Of a stretch of 21,890 bases of DNA, positions 15,851 to 21,818 are shown in pieces. The stretch comes from a virus. A model generated the notes under the pieces. That model did no database searches. It had not been told where the DNA came from and worked only from the letters and a program-made list of their open reading frames with translations. The DNA lies in IMG/VR virus record IMGVR_UViG_3300033183_000047, positions 1 to 21,890 of that record. One strand, written 5' to 3'. Each line of letters opens with the position of its first letter. Positions within the stretch are counted from its first letter, which is position 1. A program made the translations under genes and the position numbers.

Positions 15851-16341
15851 TAGGTTCTCCTCATCATATAATAATCTTTTTTATCGACGCTATATTGTCT
15901 GAGCAAGCCCTCTTTTTTAAAACCTAGACAGCTTGCCCATGACATAGCCCTTTTATCCTCAGATCTTACCGTAATTTGTAGACGATGTAAAGTGAATAAT
16001 ATCTCACAGATATCAAAGAATGCATGTGCGCCTTTAGTCATAGCTATTGGGTATCGTCTAGATTCCTCAGAGAAGAGAGACCACGCTTCACCCACTCCGT
16101 CCCATACCATAACAATCCCAAAGATAGCAACAGGACGATCCTCAATGTAAGCAGTAATACTAGGACCAGCCTGAGACTGATGTATAATACGCTGTTCTCG
16201 AACTTCAGGCGGTACTTGCGCAACCCCATAATCATTTAGTCCTTTAAATGTTTTTAGATGTAAAGCATTGAATGGAACATATCCACCATTCTTTAGCTTT
16301 GGCATGTATTGATCGATAATATCTTTACTGATGAAAGACAT
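15850..16341 (-). CDS. GNAT-fold-like protein (T7 gp13 / DUF2833-like)
   Basis: 163 residues from the ATG at 16339-16341 (an in-frame TTG lies one codon earlier). The order of elements fits a GNAT-like fold: ITAYIEDRPVAIFGIVMVWD as paired beta strands, then SEESRRYPIAMTKGAHAFFD, LHRLQITVRSEDKRAMSWAS and CLGFKKEGLLRQY, the last like the C-terminal 'LGF--EG--R' of GNAT acetyltransferases. It resembles the DUF2833 family that includes T7 gp13, a protein associated with the virion. Unlike T7, where gene 13 follows gene 12, here it sits directly after the large terminase, overlapping it by 17 bases and with only a weak ribosome site. Enzymatic activity is not implied: no clear Q/RxxGxG/A acetyl-CoA motif is visible. 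Confidence 0.7.
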   Translation of the reverse strand: MSFISKDIIDQYMPKLKNGGYVPFNALHLKTFKGLNDYGVAQVPPEVREQRIIHQSQAGPSITAYIEDRPVAIFGIVMVWDGVGEAWSLFSEESRRYPIAMTKGAHAFFDICEILFTLHRLQITVRSEDKRAMSWASCLGFKKEGLLRQYSVDKKDYYMMRRT

Positions 16342-17884
16342 CAAAATCTGTGTTCACAACAGTTTGTGATATAAGTGTATTGGCAGATAAGGCAGATTTG
16401 GTCATACGCTTATGCTCACCACCACCTAATAATAAGTAACCAAAGGCATCACCAATGTGTGAATGTTCATTCTTATTTGGACTATCCTTAAATCTTTCTT
16501 GACCAGCACCGACACTGACTCGTTTAAAATGGTAACCACCAGAGAGAGATTTACGGATACGTTTACATGACGTATGGACTAACAATCCTGGTTTACCATT
16601 AATCAGTCTTTGCATTGGTGCGGCTGCACCTTCACGTCGTACTTTAAAGTTGTTAGATGCGGTAGGCTGTGCATTCAATCCAATGGTCCGTAAGTAATCA
16701 AATGCAGTCACTTCATAGATGGCATCACGTTGCATACCGGCTGGATCTCCCCAGACCATCAATTGTGCTTTAGGATAACGTGCATTAATCTCAGCTAAGA
16801 GTTGTTGACCAAATCGTTCTAGTCCCATATCTTCAGTCACTATCTCATGCAGAATAATCCAACGTCCATTAGCTAGTCGTTGCCCGATTGCGGCTGCTGG
16901 CGTTAAACCAAAGTCAAGTCCTATATGTAATGGTAGCGTTGGATCGTATTCCACTTCTGATGAACTCATTAACTGGTCATCATATTCTGGCCATACGGGT
17001 TTGCCTTCTTGGACATAAGTAAACTTACCTTCAGCATAACAACGGATCCAATCCAAGTTCTTACCACCTAACATCTGATGATAGTAACCACCAGGTAAAT
17101 TGTTGACGTTCTCTGCTTTAGCATTAATCTTCCACCAACGACCACCAGCAAAGATGTGATCGTTAGCTTCTGGATTATCTGGTAATTCGTCTGGTGAGAC
17201 CTCAACCACACCGCCTGGTTGTTGGAAGAAGTCCCATCCATACTTACCTGTAATCGGTTCTTTTTGACTTAACCTAAACCACCAATGGTCGTCATCCATT
17301 GGGTTAGTATCCATCCAAACTCCATGCCAAGTCGGTCCGCCATCCCGCTGTGTAGGATACCGACCAACCCGATGAGTGAGACCATCAATAACAGCTTTTG
17401 GAAGTTCTCTCGCTTCATTTACCCATGCTCCTGTTAGTTCTAATGATAATAGTTTACGGACATCTTTAGGTTGGTCCAATGCTAAGAAGATCACTTCACA
17501 GTCGATGCCAGCGGCATCACCTCTGGAGGGTAGGCGTATATGGTGAGTGATTGGAGGTGTATATAACATCGGACCAAAAGTGTTTTCAGGAAATAACTCT
17601 TGCCATGTTTTAATGGTTGTTGTTTTTAATTCAGGGTAAGAGTTCCTGACAATAACAAATCGAGTATAACGAATGCCATCCACTGGTGATGGCTTCTGTC
17701 TAACCGCACGCATCATAATTTCAGCAGCACACGCGTAGGACTTCCCCGATCCTACCGGTCCCATGAGTCCGCGAACAAATGCATTACTTTGGAGAAACTT
17801 ATAAGTCGTTAGTGCGCCACTGAAATCTAGATCAATGCCTGGACCAGCCAGTGCTTTTTTACTGCGGTCTTTTTTATTGCTCAT
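16325..17884 (-). CDS. terL: Terminase large subunit (packaging ATPase/nuclease)
   Basis: A 519-residue protein. Walker A GPVGSGKS is at 42-49, followed by the adenine-binding-type region and a Walker B-like step ELTGAWVNEARE (149-160) with the catalytic Glu in NE. The coupling motif region WMDTNP lies at 190-195. The C-terminal nuclease begins with HIGLDFGLTPAAAIG (Asp 324), continues with MVWGDPAG (Asp 380) and ends in NEHSHIGDAFGYLL (Asp 479), giving the three acidic residues of the RNase-H-like active site. It drives and cuts DNA during packaging at the portal. The ATG overlaps the upstream gene in ATGA (17881-17884). The terminase genes precede the portal, unlike T7, where gene 19 is near the right end. 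Confidence 0.95.
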   Translation of the reverse strand: MSNKKDRSKKALAGPGIDLDFSGALTTYKFLQSNAFVRGLMGPVGSGKSYACAAEIMMRAVRQKPSPVDGIRYTRFVIVRNSYPELKTTTIKTWQELFPENTFGPMLYTPPITHHIRLPSRGDAAGIDCEVIFLALDQPKDVRKLLSLELTGAWVNEARELPKAVIDGLTHRVGRYPTQRDGGPTWHGVWMDTNPMDDDHWWFRLSQKEPITGKYGWDFFQQPGGVVEVSPDELPDNPEANDHIFAGGRWWKINAKAENVNNLPGGYYHQMLGGKNLDWIRCYAEGKFTYVQEGKPVWPEYDDQLMSSSEVEYDPTLPLHIGLDFGLTPAAAIGQRLANGRWIILHEIVTEDMGLERFGQQLLAEINARYPKAQLMVWGDPAGMQRDAIYEVTAFDYLRTIGLNAQPTASNNFKVRREGAAAPMQRLINGKPGLLVHTSCKRIRKSLSGGYHFKRVSVGAGQERFKDSPNKNEHSHIGDAFGYLLLGGGEHKRMTKSALSANTLISQTVVNTDFDVFHQ

Positions 17885-18042
17885 TCTTCGTCATCAATAT
17901 CTTTGAACTTCATTGTAGCCATACGCTTGAGTTCTTGATTCTCTTTCCATAGCGCATCAATAATCTCCATGACTCTGGTATTATTAAGATGTGCCATAGC
18001 AAACTCTTCACGCAACTGCTCAATCATTGCCTTGAGTTCCAT
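17881..18042 (-). CDS. 53-residue helical hypothetical protein
   Basis: A 53-codon open frame with ATG at 18040-18042 and TGA at 17881-17883, missed by size cut-offs. The product is helical and charged, MELKAMIEQLREEFAMAHLN followed by NTRVMEIIDALWKENQELKR, with a heptad-like spacing that suggests a coiled coil and an acidic end (DIDDEE). A GGAG site lies seven bases before the ATG. It overlaps the DUF3310 gene by 23 bases and the large terminase by four (ATGA). It lies between small-terminase-side genes and TerL, so a packaging-related role is possible but unproven. Confidence 0.68.
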   Translation of the reverse strand: MELKAMIEQLREEFAMAHLNNTRVMEIIDALWKENQELKRMATMKFKDIDDEE

Positions 18043-18268
18043 CTTTAGTCTCCATGTGTTTCACTAAAAAAGCAACATAGTGTTGTAACTTCTTCAAGTC
18101 CTCAACACCCCCTTTATCCCGCCAACGCAGTGCGTACTTTATTATGTTCCCATTGAGGAAACCTTCATAAGCTTCATCAGATAGGTACTCTTGCATGATG
18201 TCTATAGGTTGGATAGTGTGTCGCTTGTAATGGTCACCACCAACTTGGACATTCTTTGGATCAGTCAT
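18020..18268 (-). CDS. DUF3310 family protein
   Basis: An 82-residue protein. The N-terminus has VGGDHYKRHTIQPIDIMQEY and the C-terminal half GNIIKYALRWRDKGGVEDLK and KLQHYVAFLVKH. The pattern GGDHY ... QPI(D/E)xI ... GN-IKY--R---K-G-EDLKKA-HY is that of the DUF3310 family, common in phages of many hosts. The family has been called nucleotide-kinase-like in some annotations, but no kinase motif is visible. It starts with ATG at 18266-18268, overlapping the preceding small gene by eight bases. Confidence 0.88.
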   Translation of the reverse strand: MTDPKNVQVGGDHYKRHTIQPIDIMQEYLSDEAYEGFLNGNIIKYALRWRDKGGVEDLKKLQHYVAFLVKHMETKDGTQGND

Positions 18269-18377
18269 TGTTTCTTCTTCCTACTCTTCGTTTTGCTTCT
18301 TCTGCAAATTTTACCACGATTTCAAAATGCTTGTGTGGTTCATTTAAGATTTTATCAATCCAGTCTGTTTTACTCAT
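18261..18377 (-). CDS. 38-residue basic hypothetical protein
   Basis: A short frame, ATG at 18375-18377 and TGA at 18261-18263, giving MSKTDWIDKILNEPHKHFEI and a basic tail ending RRVGRRNND. It is open further upstream to an ATG at 18452, but that version would overlap the small terminase by 83 bases. The shorter start overlaps the upstream stop by eight bases, as several gene pairs here do, and has GGAA five bases ahead. The function is unknown; short size and basic charge are all that can be seen. Confidence 0.55.
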   Translation of the reverse strand: MSKTDWIDKILNEPHKHFEIVVKFAEEAKRRVGRRNND

Positions 18378-18885
18378 GTTCTTCCGCTTCTTCTTGAACT
18401 CCTCCAATGCCTTCAGAGCTTTCAGACGTGCTGGACTGTTTAGGTTCTTCATAATATGTTGTTGTCTCCGGTGCTTTTACGTTAATACCAATTACTGATG
18501 GCTTATCTGATTCTTCTGGAGTGTCTAGTAATCCTGATGCTTTTGCTAAGATTCTTAGAACACCCACTTTATCCCAAAGCTCAATATCAATAGTTGTATA
18601 AGAATTACCTTCCTTATCGGTCTTGGTAACAGTCTTAATACTCTTGATAGCTTGTAATGCATGCTCAGGAATATCTTTGCTTGCCTTGACCTTAATGTTA
18701 CCTTCACTGTCCCACTCCATGATATCTGTTGGTTTCGTATTAGCAATACTGAGAAGAGTGTATGACACTGCTTCTCTGTTTGCTGCTAACGTCGTAGACC
18801 GCTCCAAGTTCTTTTGCAAGGCTCTCACCCCACCATACCCAGCTAAACTTGGAATCGGTTTATTTTTGTTTCTAGTTTCAGCCAT
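18370..18885 (-). CDS. terS: Probable terminase small subunit
   Basis: A 171-residue protein. The central part carries IPEHALQAIKSIKTVTKTDK and then YTTIDIELWDKVGVLRILAK followed by ASGLLDTPEESDK. This matches the end of TerS proteins, where 'ALQAIKxIK ... D-IxLxDKxxxLxxLxKxxGLLD' forms the helical region next to the large-subunit binding site. The N-terminus is basic (ETRNKNKPIPS), and the C-terminal tail is low in complexity and acidic (EEPKQSSTSESSEGIGGVQE). It would bind the viral DNA start site and deliver it to TerL, which lies three genes downstream. The ATG overlaps the stop of the upstream gene as TAATG (18883-18887). Confidence 0.7.
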   Translation of the reverse strand: MAETRNKNKPIPSLAGYGGVRALQKNLERSTTLAANREAVSYTLLSIANTKPTDIMEWDSEGNIKVKASKDIPEHALQAIKSIKTVTKTDKEGNSYTTIDIELWDKVGVLRILAKASGLLDTPEESDKPSVIGINVKAPETTTYYEEPKQSSTSESSEGIGGVQEEAEEHE

Positions 18886-19169
18886 TAGAATGGTAAGTCA
18901 TCATTATCTAAATCTAAGGCTTGAGCCTGATTCGCTGACTGCGTATGTTGTACTGGTGCTTGCCCACTTTGGTTCGCCACAGCACGACCAATTCTGATAC
19001 GCCTATACTCTTGGCCACTTTTACTCACGTTATCGTATACATCGATGTAATGCTCTGTGCCATCAGGTAATAGAATCTTTCCATTCCAATCTGCATGCCA
19101 CTCTTCTTGTTTACGATCATTCTTAAATACTGAACCAGTGCCTGGTTGTGGTTTATAATCTTCAGCCAT
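18885..19169 (-). CDS. Small putative ssDNA-binding protein with SSB-like C-terminal tip
   Basis: A 94-residue protein. The N-terminal 60 residues look beta-rich (GTGSVFKNDRKQEEWHADWN, KILLPDGTEHYIDVYDNVSK, EYRRIRIGR), as in a short OB-like barrel. They are followed by a Gln/Ala/Ser linker (65-84) and an acidic end, LDLDNDDLPF. This tail mimics the conserved DDDIPF tip of bacterial SSB, which recruits repair and replication partners. It lies directly downstream of the RusA-type resolvase and is coupled to it by TAATG (19167-19171), fitting a recombination or replication role. Family membership is not certain: the body does not clearly match classical SSB. Confidence 0.55.
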   Translation of the reverse strand: MAEDYKPQPGTGSVFKNDRKQEEWHADWNGKILLPDGTEHYIDVYDNVSKSGQEYRRIRIGRAVANQSGQAPVQHTQSANQAQALDLDNDDLPF

Positions 19170-19540
19170 TATTCTTCCTCACTATCTATTTCATAAATAT
19201 GGACGACAGCTGCGCCACCATCCTTCGGTTCACCTCTAGCAATCTCGATGTATTCAAATTGACTATCGTCATCATACACGCTAGCCTTCATTAATGCATC
19301 TAATATTGCTTTTAAGGTATTATCTAGGTCAAATTTTCTTTTTGATCTAGGATGTATCATAACACTAATTCCTAAACTGGCATCACCAAAGCCTTTAGAA
19401 CCTTGTGACTTTACCACAGCAAAGACTTCTTCTGTGAATTTTTTACCAGCTGGAGAGATATATCTTCGCTTTCCCGTTGCGTGCCAATAATTATTTACAC
19501 TCGGCGGATACGGCAATTCATATCTTAGTGTTGGTTTCAT
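19169..19540 (-). CDS. rusA: RusA-type Holliday junction resolvase
   Basis: A 123-residue protein, near the 120 of E. coli RusA. The N-terminal motif LPYPPSVNNYWHATGKRRYIS (11-29) is typical (PPSxN-YW, then a Tyr/Ser region). The metal-binding region KFDLDNTLKAILDALMKASV follows at 69-88, with DDD at 90-92. Asp 71, Asp 73 and Asp 91 or 92 fit the acidic residues that bind magnesium in this family. It would cut recombination or replication junctions so that concatemers can be packaged. The ATG overlaps the RHH gene in ATGA (19537-19540). In phages this enzyme often stands next to SSB-like or replication proteins, as here. Confidence 0.88.
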   Translation of the reverse strand: MKPTLRYELPYPPSVNNYWHATGKRRYISPAGKKFTEEVFAVVKSQGSKGFGDASLGISVMIHPRSKRKFDLDNTLKAILDALMKASVYDDDSQFEYIEIARGEPKDGGAAVVHIYEIDSEEE

Positions 19541-19701
19541 TTTAATCGATCCAATCTAGCATTCACATCTTTAGTAAGATAATACTTGATTGCATCATTG
19601 ATTAAACTTGCTTTTGTTTTCTCTTCACGCTTTGCTGCTACATTGAGCAGTTCAACACTTTGTGGTGTTAAGCGGACAAGAAATGGTTTTAGATCACTCA
19701 T
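19537..19701 (-). CDS. Ribbon-helix-helix (CopG/Arc-like) putative regulator
   Basis: A 54-residue product with ATG at 19699-19701 and TGA at 19537-19539. It begins SDLKPFLVRLTPQSVELLNV and continues AAKREEKTKASLINDAIKYY and then LTKDVNARLDRLK. The N-terminal short beta strand (PFLVRL), the helix (TPQSVELLNVAAKRE), and the KTKASLINDAIKYYL second helix are the classic RHH layout, with the strand inserted in the major groove by dimers. It is expected to repress or tune transcription of a phage or host target. It overlaps its neighbours by four bases on both sides (ATGA at 19698-19701 and 19537-19540), so it is co-expressed with the resolvase. Confidence 0.75.
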   Translation of the reverse strand: MSDLKPFLVRLTPQSVELLNVAAKREEKTKASLINDAIKYYLTKDVNARLDRLK

Positions 19702-20048
19702 GCTACTGCCTTTCTTTTGTTGTCATAGCCATCAAGTTCTTCATTACGTGCGCTCCACATTGCACTAGCTAGTTGAAACACATCATACATGATGACATCT
19801 GGTTGTTTAAGATCTTCAGATCCGTCATAATTAATAGCCTTTAGATATTGCTGTAATACAACAGGTAATGCAATCTTCGCATACTCCATCATTTCTGCAT
19901 AATCTTCTTGTTCTAATACCCAGTATTCATCTGTATTAACTTCTTTTGGCGCACGATTCTTTACACCTTTACTAATCGTATATCCACCAAACAGATGCAC
20001 ACCTCTTTTAGCAATCTCTTCAAACTGCTCAACAGTCAACTCACTCAT
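19698..20048 (-). CDS. Hypothetical protein, 116 residues
   Basis: A soluble 116-residue product, chosen to start at ATG 20046-20048 because AAGGAG lies seven bases ahead; a TTG one codon earlier is also open. It starts SELTVEQFEEIAKRGVHLFG, then KGVKNRAPKEVNTDEYWVLE, a helical acidic middle (EDYAEMMEYAKIALPVVLQQ) and PDVIMYDVFQLASAMWSARN. I recognise no domain or catalytic motif. It sits between a membrane micro-protein and the RHH regulator, in the early-looking block. Confidence 0.68.
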   Translation of the reverse strand: MSELTVEQFEEIAKRGVHLFGGYTISKGVKNRAPKEVNTDEYWVLEQEDYAEMMEYAKIALPVVLQQYLKAINYDGSEDLKQPDVIMYDVFQLASAMWSARNEELDGYDNKRKAVA

Positions 20049-20317
20049 CAAACTTCTCCTTGTAATGGAGGTAATGGTGCTTCATATAATGGAGGGAGTA
20101 TTTCAGGTAATACACTTTCTTCAAATACAATCTCCGGTAATGGACCACTTTCCTCAATCAATAAACTATCGACATCAAATACCTCAATGTCATTTGTTAC
20201 ACCTTCTTTTTTACCTGTGCTTAAGATAGCAAGGACTGCTGCTATCGCTACTACTGCCATTACTACCACAGTTAAGCGATCTTGCCACTTAATATCACAT
20301 TCATCATAGTTAGTCAT
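20048..20317 (-). CDS. Small single-pass membrane protein
   Basis: An 89-residue product starting at ATG 20315-20317 with GGAG six bases ahead. An in-frame GTG/ATG start at 20422 would overlap the previous gene by more than 100 bases and is less likely. A hydrophobic helix lies at about 15-33 (LTVVVMAVVAIAAVLAILS), with a cytosolic-type N-terminus (acidic, one Cys) and a lysine pair after it. The rest is acidic and proline-rich (LPEILPPLYEAPLPPLQG). No lipobox or known holin/spanin motif is clear. Role in membrane interaction or lysis is possible, but position far from the lysis-type genes argues against calling it a holin. It overlaps the neighbour upstream by eight bases. Confidence 0.62.
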   Translation of the reverse strand: MTNYDECDIKWQDRLTVVVMAVVAIAAVLAILSTGKKEGVTNDIEVFDVDSLLIEESGPLPEIVFEESVLPEILPPLYEAPLPPLQGEV

Positions 20318-20588
20318 AAAGATCTCCAACGTATTTATTGCGGACCTTTTTTGTCGGCCGTCCGCGACTCCGTGCATCATTCTTATGTTCTGCTTCCACA
20401 TCTCGTTTACACATCTCCACAATCTTTAAGTATTGACCAGCGGTCATTTCTTTCATACCATGACCAGTAAAGCCTTTTGTCATGCGCCAGTATCCACTAG
20501 GATCAGTAAACTTGTACTCTAATGGCTGACCATCATTAAACTCTTTGATGATTAACATATAAAATTCACGCAATGTTTTGTAAGACAT
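20310..20588 (-). CDS. Hypothetical protein with basic, AT-hook-like C-terminal region
   Basis: A 92-residue protein. It is hydrophobic/acidic at the start (YKTLREFYMLIIKEFNDGQP), followed by YKFTDPSGYWRMTKGFTGHG and a helical segment (EMTAGQYLKIVEMCKRDVEA), then a basic stretch containing RSRGRPTKKVRNKYVGDLYD. RGRP is the core of an AT-hook, which binds the minor groove of AT-rich DNA; in an AT-rich phage such a small DNA-binding element would be plausible but is not proof. The ATG at 20586-20588 has AGAGGTGA ahead and overlaps the methyltransferase end by 23 bases. The function is unknown. Confidence 0.6.
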   Translation of the reverse strand: MSYKTLREFYMLIIKEFNDGQPLEYKFTDPSGYWRMTKGFTGHGMKEMTAGQYLKIVEMCKRDVEAEHKNDARSRGRPTKKVRNKYVGDLYD

Positions 20589-21705
20589 GCTTTATCACCT
20601 CTACAGTCCAGCCATTACCTAACATTTTATATCGTTGTGTATTAGATACACCTTCTGTATAACCATCAGGTACAGTTTGTAATCGTTCACATTCCAATGG
20701 TGTTAATTTTCTGTAATACATTTTGTCTGTTACAAAATTATTTTGCTCCCAAGAACATGATGTTAAGGTTGGTGTTTTACCATCTACAGCTCGATAACCG
20801 CCTTTATTATTACCTCTTGGTTTTTGCAATATCACTACATTATCTTTTTGTACTGATGTTAGTGTATTGGTCTTATCATCTTTACGTACTCCTAATTGTC
20901 GTTTAGTTGAACCATCTTCTTCATATCGACCACGAAATGCACCGCACGCTACTTTAGGTTGACGATTACCACCATTCATAGAATTTAGAGTAGGTGATTT
21001 ACCTTCAGGGCTGTAAATTCGCTTCAGAATATCGTGACCATTAATGTCATCGGCCATACCAACTTGTATTGGTTTAGTGACCAACTGTCGTCTAGCTTTT
21101 GCTTTATACTGTTCCCAGTTAGCACCTTTATAATAATTAGCATCTATGCAATATGATTTATCTCTATCTGATTCAAAATCATTTTCTAATATATCTTTTA
21201 ATACAATCCCTTTATCTTCTGGTTGAGTAATGTTTGGTATATTAGTCCAATACAATCGTACTCGATTCTGTGCAGACACTAATGCACTATTAATCATTAT
21301 TGGCTCAACACCTAAATGCTCACTAATAATATCCTGGTATTCTTTTTTCATCCTGACATTTTCTAAGAGAAAGTATTTAGGATTGCATTCTTTTAATAAC
21401 CGAACAAACTCAAAGAACAATGCAGAACGTGGATCATCAAAGTTTAACTGCTTACCCGCAAAGCTAAATCCTTGACATGGTGAACCACCCAGTAATAAAT
21501 CAATTTGTGGTAAGTTTAATCTTTTATCTTTTACATAGATATTACATACATCACCGAGATGTATTGTATTAGGATAATTCTTTTTAGCTATTTCGATAGC
21601 ATATTTATCTATCTCCGATGCAAAGTAATTATCAACTTTAATACCTAGTTGGTCTAATGCAATCTGACCACATGACATTCCATCAAATAAACTCAATACA
21701 TTCAT
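20566..21705 (-). CDS. DNA (cytosine-5-)-methyltransferase
   Basis: A 379-residue m5C methyltransferase. Motif I is VLSLFDGMSCGQIALDQLG (3-21). Motif IV LLGGSPCQGFSFAG is at 71-84 with the catalytic Cys 77. Motif VI LLENV is at 113-117, motif VIII AQNRVRLYW at 145-153, motif IX RKLTPLECERLQ at 332-343 and motif X LGNGWTVEVI at 362-371. The region 154-331 is the variable target-recognition part, with repeated K(S/T)xTLxS units. The DGMSCGQ-type motif I is typical of phage and DNMT3-like branches. Modification probably protects the phage DNA against host restriction, or marks DNA for packaging. No cognate restriction endonuclease is seen nearby, so it looks like an orphan methyltransferase. Overlaps the preceding 38-residue gene in ATGA (21702-21705). 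Confidence 0.93.
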   Translation of the reverse strand: MNVLSLFDGMSCGQIALDQLGIKVDNYFASEIDKYAIEIAKKNYPNTIHLGDVCNIYVKDKRLNLPQIDLLLGGSPCQGFSFAGKQLNFDDPRSALFFEFVRLLKECNPKYFLLENVRMKKEYQDIISEHLGVEPIMINSALVSAQNRVRLYWTNIPNITQPEDKGIVLKDILENDFESDRDKSYCIDANYYKGANWEQYKAKARRQLVTKPIQVGMADDINGHDILKRIYSPEGKSPTLNSMNGGNRQPKVACGAFRGRYEEDGSTKRQLGVRKDDKTNTLTSVQKDNVVILQKPRGNNKGGYRAVDGKTPTLTSCSWEQNNFVTDKMYYRKLTPLECERLQTVPDGYTEGVSNTQRYKMLGNGWTVEVIKHVLQNIA

Positions 21706-21818
21706 TTCTTTTCTTTCTTACCAAAGATACGTTCAAAGTTTTCTTCAAACTTCTTGCGATCTGTTGGTCTGGGTTTATCACCTTTACCGCCTGGTCCTAC
21801 TCCGTCATTATTAGCCAT
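21702..21818 (-). CDS. 38-residue polar hypothetical protein
   Basis: An ATG at 21816-21818 opens a 38-codon frame ending TGA at 21702-21704. The product begins MANNDGVGPGGKGDKPRPTD and ends in RKKFEENFERIFGKKEKK, a glycine/lysine-rich start followed by a charged helix (KKFEENFERIFGKK). It shares four bases with the methyltransferase ATG (ATGA) and eight with the gene upstream, the same style as other pairs here. The ribosome site is weak (AAAGG at about 13 bases), so translation may depend on coupling. No function can be given. Confidence 0.58.
   Translation of the reverse strand: MANNDGVGPGGKGDKPRPTDRKKFEENFERIFGKKEKK

Noticed and set aside
18378-18452. Longer start for the 38-residue gene, giving 63 residues
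   Set aside because: It would overlap the small terminase by 83 bases and its nearest GGAG is about 15 bases away; the shorter start fits the local eight-base overlap style.
20318-20422. Longer start for the membrane micro-protein
   Set aside because: The extension lies almost wholly within the upstream gene and lacks a good ribosome site, whereas the ATG at 20317 has GGAG at proper spacing.
20566-21705. Complete restriction-modification system
   Set aside because: No endonuclease-like gene is adjacent on either side in the visible sequence, so only an orphan methyltransferase is supported.
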